Below, piece by piece: positions 24,599-32,937 of a stretch of 38,316 nucleotides of DNA. The stretch spans positions 1-38,316 of the forward strand of contig JAFUOR010000107.1 of assembly GCA_017481825.1 (NCBI GenBank), given 5' to 3'. The notes under the pieces are model-generated. The model made no database searches. It was not told the origin of the DNA and saw only the letters and a list, made by a program, of their open reading frames with translations. Position numbers and translations under genes: made by a program. Positions within the stretch are counted from its first letter, which is position 1. Each line of letters starts with the position of its first letter. The DNA comes from Clostridia bacterium. GTDB lineage: Bacteria > Bacillota > Clostridia > Christensenellales > Aristaeellaceae.

Positions 24599-26359
24599 TT
24601 ACCTATCACTGGTATACATGGCATAGAGCTTTGAATACAATCCGCCCTTGGCGAGAAGCTCGCTGTGATTGCCCATTTCCTCCACGCCGTTTTCGGTCAG
24701 CACCCAGATGGTGTCGGCGCCCTTGATGGTGGTCAGGCGGTGGGCGATGGTGAAGACTGTGCGGCCCTTGGCCAGCTTTTCCAGGCTTTGCTGCACGATG
24801 TGTTCCGACTCGTTGTCCAGGGCGGAGGTTGCCTCATCCAGCACGAGGATGGGCGGATTTTTGAGGAACACGCGGGCGATGGAGATGCGCTGCTTCTGGC
24901 CGCCAGAGAGACGTACGCCGCGTTCGCCGACGTAGGTGTCATAGCCGCTGGGCAGGGCGGAGATGAATTCGTGCGCGCCAGCCAGCTTCGCGGCCTCGAT
25001 GACCTCCTCGCGGGAGGAACCGGGCTTGCCATAGACAATGTTCTCAAACACCGTGCCGGCAAAGAGATAGACCTCCTGCTGTACCATGCCGATGCATTCG
25101 CGCAGGCTCTTCTGGGTGAAGGAGCGCACGTCCTGCCCGTCGATGAGGATGCGGCCCGCAGTCACATCGTAGAAGCGGGGCAGGAGGTTGCACAGGGTCG
25201 TCTTGCCTGCGCCGCTGGGGCCGACGAGAGCGATGGATTCACCGGGCTTGACGGTCAGGTTCAGGCCGTGGAGCACATCGGTCTGAGCATCGCCGTAGCG
25301 GAAGGACACGTTGTCGAAGGTGACGGCGCCTTTGACGTTTTTGAGCTCCTTCGCGCCGGGGTCATCGCAGATGTCTACCGGTGCATCGAGAATCTCAAAG
25401 AAACGATCCACGCCGGTCATGCCGCGCTGGAATTGCTCGGTGAATTCCACAATGCGGCGGATGGAGTTGAGCAAAACCGTGGCGTAGAGCAGATAGGCTG
25501 TGAAATCCGCCACGGAGAGCTTGCCGTCGGCAATGAGCAGTGCGCCTGCCATGACGATCACGATGTACATCAGGCCGTCAAAGATGCGGTTGGAGGTGCC
25601 GAACTGAGCCATGACCTTGTAGGACTGCGCTTTCAGGTCAAGGAATTTCAGGTTGCCCTGACGGAATTTGTCTTCCTCGATGGCCTCGTTAGCGAAGGAC
25701 TTCACCACGCGGATGCCCAGCAGGGAGTCCTCCACCTGGGCATTGATCTCGCCGACCTGTTTGTTGCGCTCCTTGAAGATGCGGCGCATCTTGCTGTTGA
25801 AGTGCTTGGCGAAAACCAGCATGAAGGGCAGCACGGCGAACATCATCAGCGTCAGGGGGACGTTCATGCCGCACAGCACGGTGAAGGAGACGATGATCTT
25901 CACGCCCGCGATGAGGAATTCCTCGGGGCAGTGATGGGCAAACTCGGTGATCTCAAATAGGTCGGAGGTGATGCGGGCCATGATCTGACCGACCTTCGCA
26001 TCCGAATAGTAGCCGAAGGACAGCTGCTGGAGGTGGTGGAACAGATCGCCGCGCATGTCCGTTTCCAGCTTTGAACCCATGATGTGGCCTACGGATTGCA
26101 TGAAGTAGTTCGCAGCTGCGTCGATGATACGCAGCAGGATGTAGGTGCCGCCCATCATCAGCACGAAGGGCACGGTCAGGGAGGCGACGTCGGTGGTGGC
26201 CTTGTCGGTGATGGTGCGCACGATCATGGGCAGCACCAGCTCACACACGGTGGTCAGCGCCGCGCAGCACAGATCGAAGGCCACGGTCTTCCTGTACTTC
26301 GAGAAGTACGGCAGGAAGCGGCGGACGAGGGTCGATGTGTTGAGCGTCTTCGTTTCCAT
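24599..26359 (-). CDS. ABC exporter, fused transmembrane and ATPase domains (MsbA/BmrA type)
   Basis: A 586-residue half transporter that should act as a dimer. Six transmembrane helices lie in residues about 20-310 (FDLCCAALTTVCELVLPMIV onward). The ATPase domain from about 345 has Walker A GPSGAGKTT, Q-loop MVQQEVYLF, signature LSGGQKQR, Walker B ILVLDEATSALD and H-loop IAHRL. Such transporters export lipids, drugs or peptides; the substrate is not evident. The start is ATG 26359 with AGGAGA about eleven bases upstream; the longer frame to 26425 would cross its promoter. It stands alone, with no partner half transporter beside it, so a homodimer is likely. Confidence 0.92.
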   Translation of the reverse strand: METKTLNTSTLVRRFLPYFSKYRKTVAFDLCCAALTTVCELVLPMIVRTITDKATTDVASLTVPFVLMMGGTYILLRIIDAAANYFMQSVGHIMGSKLETDMRGDLFHHLQQLSFGYYSDAKVGQIMARITSDLFEITEFAHHCPEEFLIAGVKIIVSFTVLCGMNVPLTLMMFAVLPFMLVFAKHFNSKMRRIFKERNKQVGEINAQVEDSLLGIRVVKSFANEAIEEDKFRQGNLKFLDLKAQSYKVMAQFGTSNRIFDGLMYIVIVMAGALLIADGKLSVADFTAYLLYATVLLNSIRRIVEFTEQFQRGMTGVDRFFEILDAPVDICDDPGAKELKNVKGAVTFDNVSFRYGDAQTDVLHGLNLTVKPGESIALVGPSGAGKTTLCNLLPRFYDVTAGRILIDGQDVRSFTQKSLRECIGMVQQEVYLFAGTVFENIVYGKPGSSREEVIEAAKLAGAHEFISALPSGYDTYVGERGVRLSGGQKQRISIARVFLKNPPILVLDEATSALDNESEHIVQQSLEKLAKGRTVFTIAHRLTTIKGADTIWVLTENGVEEMGNHSELLAKGGLYSKLYAMYTSDR

Positions 26360-26396
26360 AGGCACGCTTTCTCCTGTTTCTACATATTTCACGGGT

Positions 26397-26425
26397 ATTG
26401 TACCACGTTTTGCAGGCAGGAGCAA
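26397..26425 (-). promoter_or_regulatory. Promoter of the ABC exporter
   Basis: Minus-strand TTGCTC (26425-26420), 17-base spacer, TACAAT (26402-26397) preceded by TGG as an extended -10. Confidence 0.65.
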
Positions 26426-26429
26426 GGGG

Positions 26430-26640
26430 AAGAGGGGCGTGACGGCGGAAATGCGGGGGATGGATGCGTCTGAGGACGTGGGGCCTCAGATGGCAGTCCG
26501 CAAGCGGATACGCAGGCTGCGAGCGGCGCGAGAGGGCCGTAGGGGAGTCGAGCCAAAGCGCGACCAACAAGGTGCATGTAGATTTCGTTCCCTGAATAAG
26601 CATGCGCGTACGCTTCAACCGAAGGCCCTCACCCGATCAC
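26430..26640. other. Noncoding stretch with no recognised gene
   Basis: Between the ABC exporter promoter and the hairpin cluster I see no frame with a ribosome binding site or family resemblance, only a small inverted repeat CTGAGG/CCTCAG (26470-26489). Open frames through it lack coding character. Confidence 0.5.
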
Positions 26641-26651
26641 GAAAAGGGGTT

Positions 26652-26748
26652 CTTAGGGGCGCGGCGCCCCTAAGCAGGTTGCAGGGGACAGGCGTCCCTG
26701 CCGGGTGGGGGGCAGCGTTCCTGGCTCCGTCCCCCTTGCAATCCCCGG
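26652..26748. repeat. Cluster of GC-rich hairpins, probable dispersed repeat
   Basis: A perfect 11-base palindrome, CTTAGGGGCGC (26652-26662) and GCGCCCCTAAG (26664-26674), is followed by GCAGGGGAC/GTCCCTGC (26681-26701) and a G-run/C-run pair (about 26704-26735). No protein is encoded. Stacked G/C hairpins of this kind recur between genes in related Clostridia as I recall; function unknown. Confidence 0.6.
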
Positions 26749-26764
26749 TAAAGTATGCTATCGT
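26736..26764 (+). promoter_or_regulatory. Possible promoter of the O-antigen-ligase-family gene
   Basis: TTGCAA (26736-26741), 17-base spacer, TATCGT (26759-26764). Weak match; the -35 lies in the end of the hairpin cluster. Confidence 0.4.
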
Positions 26765-26791
26765 GGTATCCACAGAAAGGAGGATGAGTTG

Positions 26792-28294
26792 ATGGAAAGG
26801 ACGCGTACACACTGGTCGCAGTGGGTGATGACGGCGCTGGGCACGGTGTGGCTGGCGGTGTTTCCGCTGTGGCAGGATGGCAGCTTTTCCCGCATCACCC
26901 GGGCGAAATGGGTGGGGATGCTCATCCTTACGGGTGTGACGCTGGTGGTGACGGCGGCGATGGTCATTACGCTTTGGTGCCGCCGGGAGGCAAGGGGGCG
27001 CATTCGACTGGGCTGGGTGCATGTGGCTGCGCTGGCTTATTTCGTGCTGGTGGCGCTGTCAGCCTGGCTGGGTACCTGGGCGATGAGCTACAACAATCGC
27101 GGGGAGCTCACGGTTTGGATGGGCGCCATTCGCTACGAGGGGCTGCTGACCCAACTGTGCTATGGCGCGATCTTTCTGTGCATGAGCCTTTCAACGGTGA
27201 ATATTCGCCGCCTGCTGGATGCATCGGCGGTGACGCTGATGGTGTTTTGCGCTGTGACGGCGATGCAGTATGCGGATATGAACCCGCTGGGGCTGTTCCC
27301 CATGGGGCGAAGCGTCCGCACGAATTATGAATTTCAGGGCACCATCGGGAATATTGATATGATCAGCGGGTACCTGTGCATCGTTGTACCAGCGCTGCTT
27401 GGCGGCGTGATCAAGGCTGGACGCGGCGGATGGCAGTGGCTGCTGCCGGGGCTTACGGGCGTGATGCTGATGCTGTGCATGGAGGTGCAGAGCGGCCTGA
27501 TCGTGCTGGGGCTGCTGGTGCTCCTTCTGACACTGCTGGCCCTGCGGGACCATACCTGCCGCAGCCGCACAGCGGTTGTGCTGGGCGGCATGCTGATGCT
27601 CGTATCCCTGCGGCTCCTGCTGGGGCTTCCCTGGCTGGATGGCACGGAGAACGTGACCTTCCCCTTTGCTTTTGCCACCTGGAAGTTGATGCCCCTGGCC
27701 TTGGGCGCGCTGCTGATGGCTGCTGCCGTCCTGCTGCATCGCCGTCCGGGCAAGGACGTGCGCACGCTGCATGTGAGGCTGATCGCACTGATGCTGGTGC
27801 TGGCGGTGGTACTGGCGGTGTACGCGCTGCCCCTGCCTGAGGGTAACGGGCTGTGGGAGCTGCAGGAGCTGCTCCACGGACGCCCGCAGGACAGCTATGG
27901 TTCGGAGCGCATCGGCATCTGGCGGATGACCCTCGAACTCAGCCGGGAAAACCTGCTCTTTGGCACCGGACCGGATACATTCTACTATGCCATGCATGAT
28001 TACATGAACCGTACCGGGCAGTCGCTTGTGCAGAACTTCGATAATCCCCACAACATGCTGCTGGCGATCCTGAGCAACAACGGCATTTTCGCGTTGTTGG
28101 CCTTTGCGGTGCTGTGCGTGCTGGTGCTGGTCAAAGGCGTGAAGCGCGCCGGGCGGGAGCCGATGGCGCTGCCGGTGCTGCTGGCGGTGGGGTGCTATCT
28201 GGTGCAGGGGATGTTTACCTTCAGCATCTGTCTGGTGACGCCGATGTTCTTTGCCGTGTTGGGCATGTGTGCGGGCCCGTTTTCCTCAAAATGA
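26792..28294 (+). CDS. O-antigen ligase / Wzy polymerase-family membrane protein
   Basis: A 500-residue membrane protein with about twelve hydrophobic helices. The large outer loop between late helices (about residues 365-425) carries the family's conserved features: ERIGIWRMTLELSRENLLFG, GTGPDTFYYAMHDYM and DNPHNMLLAILSNNG, where the Asn-Pro-His-Asn segment is typical of WaaL/Wzy proteins. These enzymes link or polymerise lipid-linked glycans, so in a Gram-positive it may make a capsule, teichoic-type glycan or glycoprotein sugar. The start at 26792 has AGGAGG eight bases upstream. No glycosyltransferases adjoin it, so the glycan is unknown. A terminator follows. Confidence 0.85.
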   Translation: MERTRTHWSQWVMTALGTVWLAVFPLWQDGSFSRITRAKWVGMLILTGVTLVVTAAMVITLWCRREARGRIRLGWVHVAALAYFVLVALSAWLGTWAMSYNNRGELTVWMGAIRYEGLLTQLCYGAIFLCMSLSTVNIRRLLDASAVTLMVFCAVTAMQYADMNPLGLFPMGRSVRTNYEFQGTIGNIDMISGYLCIVVPALLGGVIKAGRGGWQWLLPGLTGVMLMLCMEVQSGLIVLGLLVLLLTLLALRDHTCRSRTAVVLGGMLMLVSLRLLLGLPWLDGTENVTFPFAFATWKLMPLALGALLMAAAVLLHRRPGKDVRTLHVRLIALMLVLAVVLAVYALPLPEGNGLWELQELLHGRPQDSYGSERIGIWRMTLELSRENLLFGTGPDTFYYAMHDYMNRTGQSLVQNFDNPHNMLLAILSNNGIFALLAFAVLCVLVLVKGVKRAGREPMALPVLLAVGCYLVQGMFTFSICLVTPMFFAVLGMCAGPFSSK

Positions 28295-28362
28295 CGGATT
28301 GCGCGTGCAGCATGCAGTTTTTGCCCGGCGAAAACGAAGTCAGATGGCGGTTTGCAGGCTAT

Positions 28363-28399
28363 AAAATGCAGGATTGACACGATAATACTGCATTTTTTC
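28363..28399 (+). terminator. Terminator after the O-antigen-ligase-family gene
   Basis: Nine-base stem AAAATGCAG (28363-28371) and CTGCATTTT (28388-28396) with a 16-base loop and a T-run. Confidence 0.7.
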
Positions 28400-28410
28400 T
28401 GTCTTTGCTC

Positions 28411-28439
28411 TTGATTTGGCAATGAATAGCCATTATAAT
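28411..28439 (+). promoter_or_regulatory. Promoter of the aminotransferase operon
   Basis: TTGATT (28411-28416), 17-base spacer, perfect TATAAT (28434-28439). Confidence 0.78.
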
Positions 28440-28465
28440 AGAATCTGCATACGCTCAAAACTGCA

Positions 28466-28483
28466 CCCTGCCCAGAGGCAGGG
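28466..28483 (+). promoter_or_regulatory. Leader hairpin upstream of the aminotransferase
   Basis: CCCTGCC (28466-28472), loop CAGA, GGCAGGG (28477-28483), inside a 5' leader of about 77 bases. No T-run follows, so it is not a terminator. It matches no riboswitch I recognise. Confidence 0.4.
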
Positions 28484-28522
28484 CAGCAGCACTGATACAG
28501 AATTGCAGGAGGATTGAACCAT

Positions 28523-29734
28523 ATGGCACTGACGATTTCTCACCGCTGTCAATCCATCGCACCCTCTCCCACGCTGGCGATCGACGCGCGCGCCAAGGAA
28601 ATGAAGGCGCAGGGCGTGGACGTGATTGGCTTTGGCGCGGGCGAACCGGATTTCCCCACCCCCGATTATATCTGCGAGGCCGCCAAGGAGGCTCTTGACC
28701 TGGGCAAGACCCGTTATACGCCCGCGTCCGGTACCTTTGAACTGCGCAAGGCCATCTGTGATAAGCTGGAGCGCGATAACGACCTGTACTACAAGCCCCA
28801 GGATATCGTCGTGTCCTCTGGTGCGAAGCACAGCCTGTACAATGTCTTCCAGGCCATCATCGATCCCGGCGACGAGGTGCTGATCCCCACGCCCTGCTGG
28901 GTGTCCTATCCCGAGATGGTGCGCATGGCTGGCGGCGTGCCGGTGTTCGTGCCTGCGGATGAAAGCACCAACTTCATCCCCACCAACCGCGACATCGCCT
29001 CGCGTGTGACCTGCCGTACCAAGGCGATCATCATCACCAGCCCCTCCAACCCCAACGGCAGCGTCTGGAGCCGTGAGCAGCTGCAGTTTGTGGCGGATCT
29101 GGCGGTAAGCCACCCCTTCTACGTGGTCAGCGACGAGATTTATGAGAAGCTGATCTACGATGGCGAGAAGCATTTTTCCATCGCCAATATCGGCGAGACC
29201 ATCAAGAACCAGACCTTCGTGGTCAACGGCATGTCCAAGGCCTATGCCATGACCGGCTGGCGCATCGGCTACGTGGCCGGTCCCCTGCAGGAGATCAAGG
29301 CCATGGCGAATTTCCAGAGCCACGCCACCTCCAACGCCAACGCGATGGCGCAGTACGCCGCCATGAAGGCGCTGCAGGGCGATGGCAGCTGCATCGAAGA
29401 GATGGTCAAGCACTTTGAGGATCGCCGCAACGCGATGGTGGAGAAGATCAACTCCATCCCGGGGCTTTCCTGCCTTAAGCCCCAGGGCGCGTTCTACATC
29501 ATGCTCAATATCAAGAAGATTCTGGGCAAGAGTTACCATGGCCGCACCATTGAAACCTCCAAGACCTTTGCTGAGCTGCTGCTGGCGGAGAAGCATGTGG
29601 CGGTGGTTCCGGGCGTTGCCTTCGAGGCCGAGGGCTTCTGCCGCCTGAGCTACGCCGTTGCCAAGGAGCAGTGCATGGAAGGCCTGCGCCGCATCGAGGA
29701 GTTTGTGGGTGAGCTGACCGATACGCCCTGGTAA
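28523..29734 (+). CDS. Class I aminotransferase (aspartate aminotransferase type)
   Basis: A 403-residue cytoplasmic PLP enzyme of fold type I. Landmarks: GAGEPDFPTPDYI near the N-terminus, YTPASGTFELRKAI, PSNPNG with N178, VVSDEIYEKL with D204, the PLP lysine K239 in NGMSKAYAMTGWRIGY, and the carboxylate-binding Arg in CRLSYA near the C-terminus. This is the subgroup Ib pattern of bacterial aspartate aminotransferases, which swap amino groups between aspartate/oxaloacetate and glutamate/2-oxoglutarate, though related specificities are possible. Start ATG 28523 with AGGAGG ten bases upstream. It lies 37 bases before the acyltransferase gene with no terminator between, so the pair probably links oxaloacetate to amino acids. 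Confidence 0.9.
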   Translation: MALTISHRCQSIAPSPTLAIDARAKEMKAQGVDVIGFGAGEPDFPTPDYICEAAKEALDLGKTRYTPASGTFELRKAICDKLERDNDLYYKPQDIVVSSGAKHSLYNVFQAIIDPGDEVLIPTPCWVSYPEMVRMAGGVPVFVPADESTNFIPTNRDIASRVTCRTKAIIITSPSNPNGSVWSREQLQFVADLAVSHPFYVVSDEIYEKLIYDGEKHFSIANIGETIKNQTFVVNGMSKAYAMTGWRIGYVAGPLQEIKAMANFQSHATSNANAMAQYAAMKALQGDGSCIEEMVKHFEDRRNAMVEKINSIPGLSCLKPQGAFYIMLNIKKILGKSYHGRTIETSKTFAELLLAEKHVAVVPGVAFEAEGFCRLSYAVAKEQCMEGLRRIEEFVGELTDTPW

Positions 29735-29771
29735 GCGATAATCGGATGACATGCGCAAGGAGGCGCAATCA

Positions 29772-31166
29772 ATGCTTGAATTTGACAAGAAGCAAAACCT
29801 GCTGATTCAGTCCCGTTATCAGTATGAGATGCAGGATGTGGACGAGCCCAATCTTTATCGCGAGATCTTCGATTATAAGTCCGTGCCGAAGGTGGCCTTC
29901 AACATGCGCCACGTTCCCGAGGATATGCCCGAGGAAATCTGGATGACGGACACTACCTTCCGCGATGGCCAGCAGTCCGTCAGCCCCTTCACGGTAGATC
30001 AGATCGTGCATCTCTTCAAGCTTCTCAACCGTCTGGGCGGCCCCAAGGGCCTGGTGCGCCAGTCCGAGTTCTTCGTGTATACGGAGAAGGACAAGCGGGC
30101 GCTGCAGGCCTGTCAGGATCTGGGCTTTGAGTTCCCGGAGATCACTACCTGGATCCGTGCCAATGAGAAGGATTTTGAGCTGGTCAAGAACGCGGGCGTG
30201 AAGGAAACGGGCATCCTCGTTTCCTGTTCGGACTATCACATCTTCAATAAGATGAAGCTCACCCGAGCCCAGGCGATGGATAAGTACCTTGGCATCGTCA
30301 AGGCGGCGCTGGCACGTGGCATCAAGCCCCGCTGCCACTTTGAGGATATCACCCGCGCCGACTTCTATGGCTTCGTAGTGCCCTTTGCGGCGGAGCTGAT
30401 GAAGCTGAGCAAGGAATCCGGTATTCCGATCAAGATCCGTGCCTGCGATACCATGGGCTACGGCGTGCCCTACTATGGCGCGGCGCTGCCCCGCAGCGTT
30501 CCGGGCATCATCTATGGTCTGCGCCACTATGCCCATGTGCCCTCCGAGCAGATCGAGTGGCATGGCCACAATGATTTTTACAAGGTGGTGGCCAATGCGG
30601 GTACGGCGTGGATGTACGGCTGCTCGTCCATCAACTGCTCCATTCTGGGCATTGGCGAGCGCACAGGCAACTGCCCGCTGGAGGCCATGGCCATTGAGTA
30701 CGCGAGCCTTCGCGGCACCACCGATGGCATGGATCTGAGCGCCATCACCGATATGGCGGACTACATGGAGCGCGAGATCGGCATTGAGATCAGCCCGCGT
30801 CAGCCCTTCGTGGGCCGTCACTTCAACGTGACCCGCGCAGGCATCCACGCCGACGGATTGCTCAAGGACGAGGAGATCTACAACATCTTCGATACCAAGC
30901 TGATCCTGAACCGTCCCGCGATGGTGGCGGTGGATGCGACCAGCGGCCTGGCTGGTGTGGCCCACTGGATGAACGGCTACTTCCGCCTCAAGGACGATCA
31001 GGTCATCGACAAGAACGACCCGCTGGTGGTGGCGGTGCGCGAGATGGTCGCCGAGCAGTACGCCATGGGGCGCAATACCGTCATGGGCGACGAGGAGCTG
31101 GAGATCATGACCCGCAATGCCGACGTGGAGCGCTACGAACGCCTGCTTTTCCACAAGTCGCACTAA
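29772..31166 (+). CDS. Isopropylmalate/homocitrate-synthase-family enzyme, probable Re-citrate synthase
   Basis: A 464-residue HMGL-type TIM-barrel acyltransferase. The metal and substrate motif WMTDTTFRDGQQS begins at residue 58 (D60, R64, D65); the second metal motif is WHGHNDFYKV with H264 and H266; GIGERTGNCP follows. The long N-terminal extension before the barrel and the sequence SEFFVYTEKDK match the group that includes the Re-stereospecific citrate synthases of clostridia, enzymes once annotated as isopropylmalate synthases. They condense acetyl-CoA and oxaloacetate. It lacks the large LeuA regulatory domain, which also argues against leucine synthesis. Pairing with an aspartate-type aminotransferase supports an oxaloacetate link. 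Start ATG 29772 with AAGGAGG eight bases upstream. Alternatives: another 2-oxoacid acyltransferase. Confidence 0.72.
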   Translation: MLEFDKKQNLLIQSRYQYEMQDVDEPNLYREIFDYKSVPKVAFNMRHVPEDMPEEIWMTDTTFRDGQQSVSPFTVDQIVHLFKLLNRLGGPKGLVRQSEFFVYTEKDKRALQACQDLGFEFPEITTWIRANEKDFELVKNAGVKETGILVSCSDYHIFNKMKLTRAQAMDKYLGIVKAALARGIKPRCHFEDITRADFYGFVVPFAAELMKLSKESGIPIKIRACDTMGYGVPYYGAALPRSVPGIIYGLRHYAHVPSEQIEWHGHNDFYKVVANAGTAWMYGCSSINCSILGIGERTGNCPLEAMAIEYASLRGTTDGMDLSAITDMADYMEREIGIEISPRQPFVGRHFNVTRAGIHADGLLKDEEIYNIFDTKLILNRPAMVAVDATSGLAGVAHWMNGYFRLKDDQVIDKNDPLVVAVREMVAEQYAMGRNTVMGDEELEIMTRNADVERYERLLFHKSH

Positions 31167-31176
31167 TGAAACATGG

Positions 31177-31206
31177 CCCGGATGCCGCAGGGTATCCGGG
31201 TTTTCC
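31177..31206 (+). terminator. Terminator after the acyltransferase gene
   Basis: Ten-base stem CCCGGATGCC (31177-31186) and GGTATCCGGG (31191-31200) with a GCAG loop and one G-T pair, then TTTTCC. Confidence 0.8.
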
Positions 31207-31258
31207 GTGCAATGGAAGCCGTTTTGGTGTAGAGTAGCAGAAGAAGGAGGTGCGCCCC

Positions 31259-32182
31259 ATGCCCATTCCCACCGGCCGGTTTGCTCCCACGCCCAGTGGG
31301 CGGCTGCATCTGGGCAACATCCTGTGCGCGATGTTGGCCTATCTGTCCGTGCGCCACGAGGGCGGGCGCTTCCTGCTGCGCATAGAGGATGTCGATATTC
31401 CGCGCTGCCCGCGCCGCCTGGCGCAGCAGTGCATCGACGATCTGCAATGGCTGGGCTTCACCTGGGATGAAGCGCCCCTCTATCAATCCGAGCGCACGGA
31501 GGTCTATCGGCAATACCTCGATCAATTGACGGGCCGGGGCCATGTGTACCCCTGCTTCTGTACCCGTGCGCAACTGATGAGTCTCGCCGCGCCGAACCTG
31601 GGGGACACACAGGTGGTCTATCAGCGCACCTGCGCCAGCCTCACCCCCGAGGAGGCCGCCGAAAAGGCGAAGACCCGCGCTCCCGCCATGCGCCTTCGCG
31701 TGCCGGAGGAGGTCATATCCTTCGAGGACGGCCTGTTCGGCGTGCAGCAGGAGCATCTGGCCCGGGATTGTGGAGACTTCATCCTCCGGCGCTCCGATGG
31801 GCTCTACGGCTACCAGCTGGCGGTGGTGGTGGACGACGCCCTCAGCGGCGTGACGGAGGTTGTGCGCGGACGGGATATTCTGTCCGCAACGCCAAGGCAG
31901 CTGTATTTGCAGCGTCTGCTGGGCTTTGTGCAGCCGCAGTATGTGCACATTCCGCTGCTGATGGACGCCCAGGGACGCCGCCTTGCCAAGCGGGATCAGG
32001 ATCTTGATTTGTCCGCGCTGGCGAAACGCTTCTCCCCCCCGGAGATCCTCGGCAGGCTGGCCTGCAGCGCCGGTCTGATGGAGGAGGTGCGTCCGATGAC
32101 GCTGGAGGCGCTGATTCCGCTGTTTGACTGGGAGAAGGTTAAGCGCGAAGATTTGCATCTGTCAGGGATTGACAGGGAATAA
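31259..32182 (+). CDS. gluQ: Glutamyl-Q tRNA(Asp) synthetase
   Basis: A 307-residue class I aminoacyl-tRNA synthetase paralogue lacking the anticodon-binding domain. It has the HIGH-like PSGRLHLGN, the catalytic-core RIEDVDIPR, a CxC...YxxxC zinc site (PCFCTRAQ then YQRTC) and a KMSKS-like RRLAKRDQD. It attaches glutamate to queuosine at position 34 of tRNA(Asp). Length matches the family (about 300) rather than the 480-residue GltX. The start is ATG 31259 with AAGGAGG about eight bases upstream; the in-frame GTG at 31250 overlaps that site. The next gene's promoter overlaps its stop. Confidence 0.9.
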   Translation: MPIPTGRFAPTPSGRLHLGNILCAMLAYLSVRHEGGRFLLRIEDVDIPRCPRRLAQQCIDDLQWLGFTWDEAPLYQSERTEVYRQYLDQLTGRGHVYPCFCTRAQLMSLAAPNLGDTQVVYQRTCASLTPEEAAEKAKTRAPAMRLRVPEEVISFEDGLFGVQQEHLARDCGDFILRRSDGLYGYQLAVVVDDALSGVTEVVRGRDILSATPRQLYLQRLLGFVQPQYVHIPLLMDAQGRRLAKRDQDLDLSALAKRFSPPEILGRLACSAGLMEEVRPMTLEALIPLFDWEKVKREDLHLSGIDRE

Positions 32183-32197
32183 AGGTTATGCTACAAT
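32169..32197 (+). promoter_or_regulatory. Strong promoter overlapping the gluQ stop codon
   Basis: Perfect TTGACA (32169-32174), exact 17-base spacer, TACAAT (32192-32197): the best promoter match in the window. Predicted transcription start near 32204. Confidence 0.85.
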
Positions 32198-32209
32198 AAC
32201 ATCACTGTT

Positions 32210-32264
32210 TCCATGAAGGAAGCGCATGCGGGCATGAGGCCCGGGCTTTCTTCATGGATTTTTT
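32210..32264 (+). terminator. Leader terminator / possible attenuator or small RNA before the ECF gene
   Basis: Fourteen-base outer stem (32210-32223 with 32245-32258, one mismatch), inner stem CGGGC/GCCCG (32229-32233, 32239-32243) with loop ATGAG, asymmetric bulge GCATG opposite one G, then six T residues (32259-32264). It starts about six bases after the predicted transcription start and ends 21 bases before the ECF gene. It also would stop gluQ transcripts. Confidence 0.75.
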
Positions 32265-32285
32265 GTTTGGGAGGTAACAAGTGTT

Positions 32286-32858
32286 ATGCGTAAAAATGAT
32301 GCGCTGTATCGTATGATCGTGACGGCTGTGCTGCTGGCGGTGGGCCTGCTGCTGCCCTTTTTGACGGGCCAGATTCAAACCATCGGCAAGCTGATCAGCC
32401 CGCTGCACATTCCGGTGCTTATTGGCGGCCTCACCTGCGGCTGGCTGTGGGGCGGCGTGCTGGGCGCGGTGCTGCCGCTGCTGCGCATGGTGATCTTCGG
32501 CATGCCTGCGCTGCCCATGGCGCTGCCGATGACCTTTGAGCTGTGTGCCTATGGTGCGTTGACGGGGATTCTGTATCCGCTGCTGTGCCGTGTGCTGCGC
32601 GGCAGGCGGTTCCCGGCGATGATGTGCGCGCTGGCGAGCGCGATGCTGGGCGGACGCATCGTGGGCGGCATCGCCAAGGCGCTGCTGCTGGCAGGTGGAG
32701 CGATCTCCGGCGCACCGATGACCTTCGAGGCCTTTATCGCCAGCTACTTTGTTGATACGGCTGTGGGCGCGGTGATCCACCTGATCGTGGTGCCTGTGGT
32801 GGTGGCGGCGTTGGAAAAGGCGAAGCTGTCCCCGGTGGGGAAGACGCTGGCGGCATAA
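32286..32858 (+). CDS. ECF transporter S component (substrate-binding membrane protein)
   Basis: A 190-residue membrane protein with about six helices, the size and pattern of S components of energy-coupling-factor vitamin transporters. The sequence LPFLTGQIQTIGKLISP, followed by HIPVLIGGLTCGWLWG and LRMVIFGMPALPMALPM, is typical of a widespread clostridial S-component group whose substrate I cannot name with confidence. It would need shared EcfA/EcfT energising subunits encoded elsewhere. GGGAGG lies about eleven bases before ATG 32286. The upstream hairpin suggests control by early termination. It ends at a terminator shared with the convergent HIT-fold gene. Confidence 0.82.
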   Translation: MRKNDALYRMIVTAVLLAVGLLLPFLTGQIQTIGKLISPLHIPVLIGGLTCGWLWGGVLGAVLPLLRMVIFGMPALPMALPMTFELCAYGALTGILYPLLCRVLRGRRFPAMMCALASAMLGGRIVGGIAKALLLAGGAISGAPMTFEAFIASYFVDTAVGAVIHLIVVPVVVAALEKAKLSPVGKTLAA

Positions 32859-32897
32859 AGATAACCTCCGGCAATAAGACAGTATTTATATAACAGG

Positions 32898-32937
32898 AAA
32901 GTCTCCGCATGACCGACCATCATGCGGAGACTTTTTT
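32898..32937. terminator. Bidirectional terminator between ECF S component and HIT-fold gene
   Basis: Perfect 15-base stem (32898-32912 with 32920-32934), seven-base loop, T-run to 32937. The stop codon of the leftward HIT-fold gene (32922-32920) lies inside the hairpin. Confidence 0.92.

Noticed and set aside
26145-26792. A 215-codon plus-strand frame through the ABC exporter start and the hairpin cluster
   Set aside because: Crosses the ABC exporter promoter and GC-rich hairpins, has no family resemblance and ends at the next gene's start.
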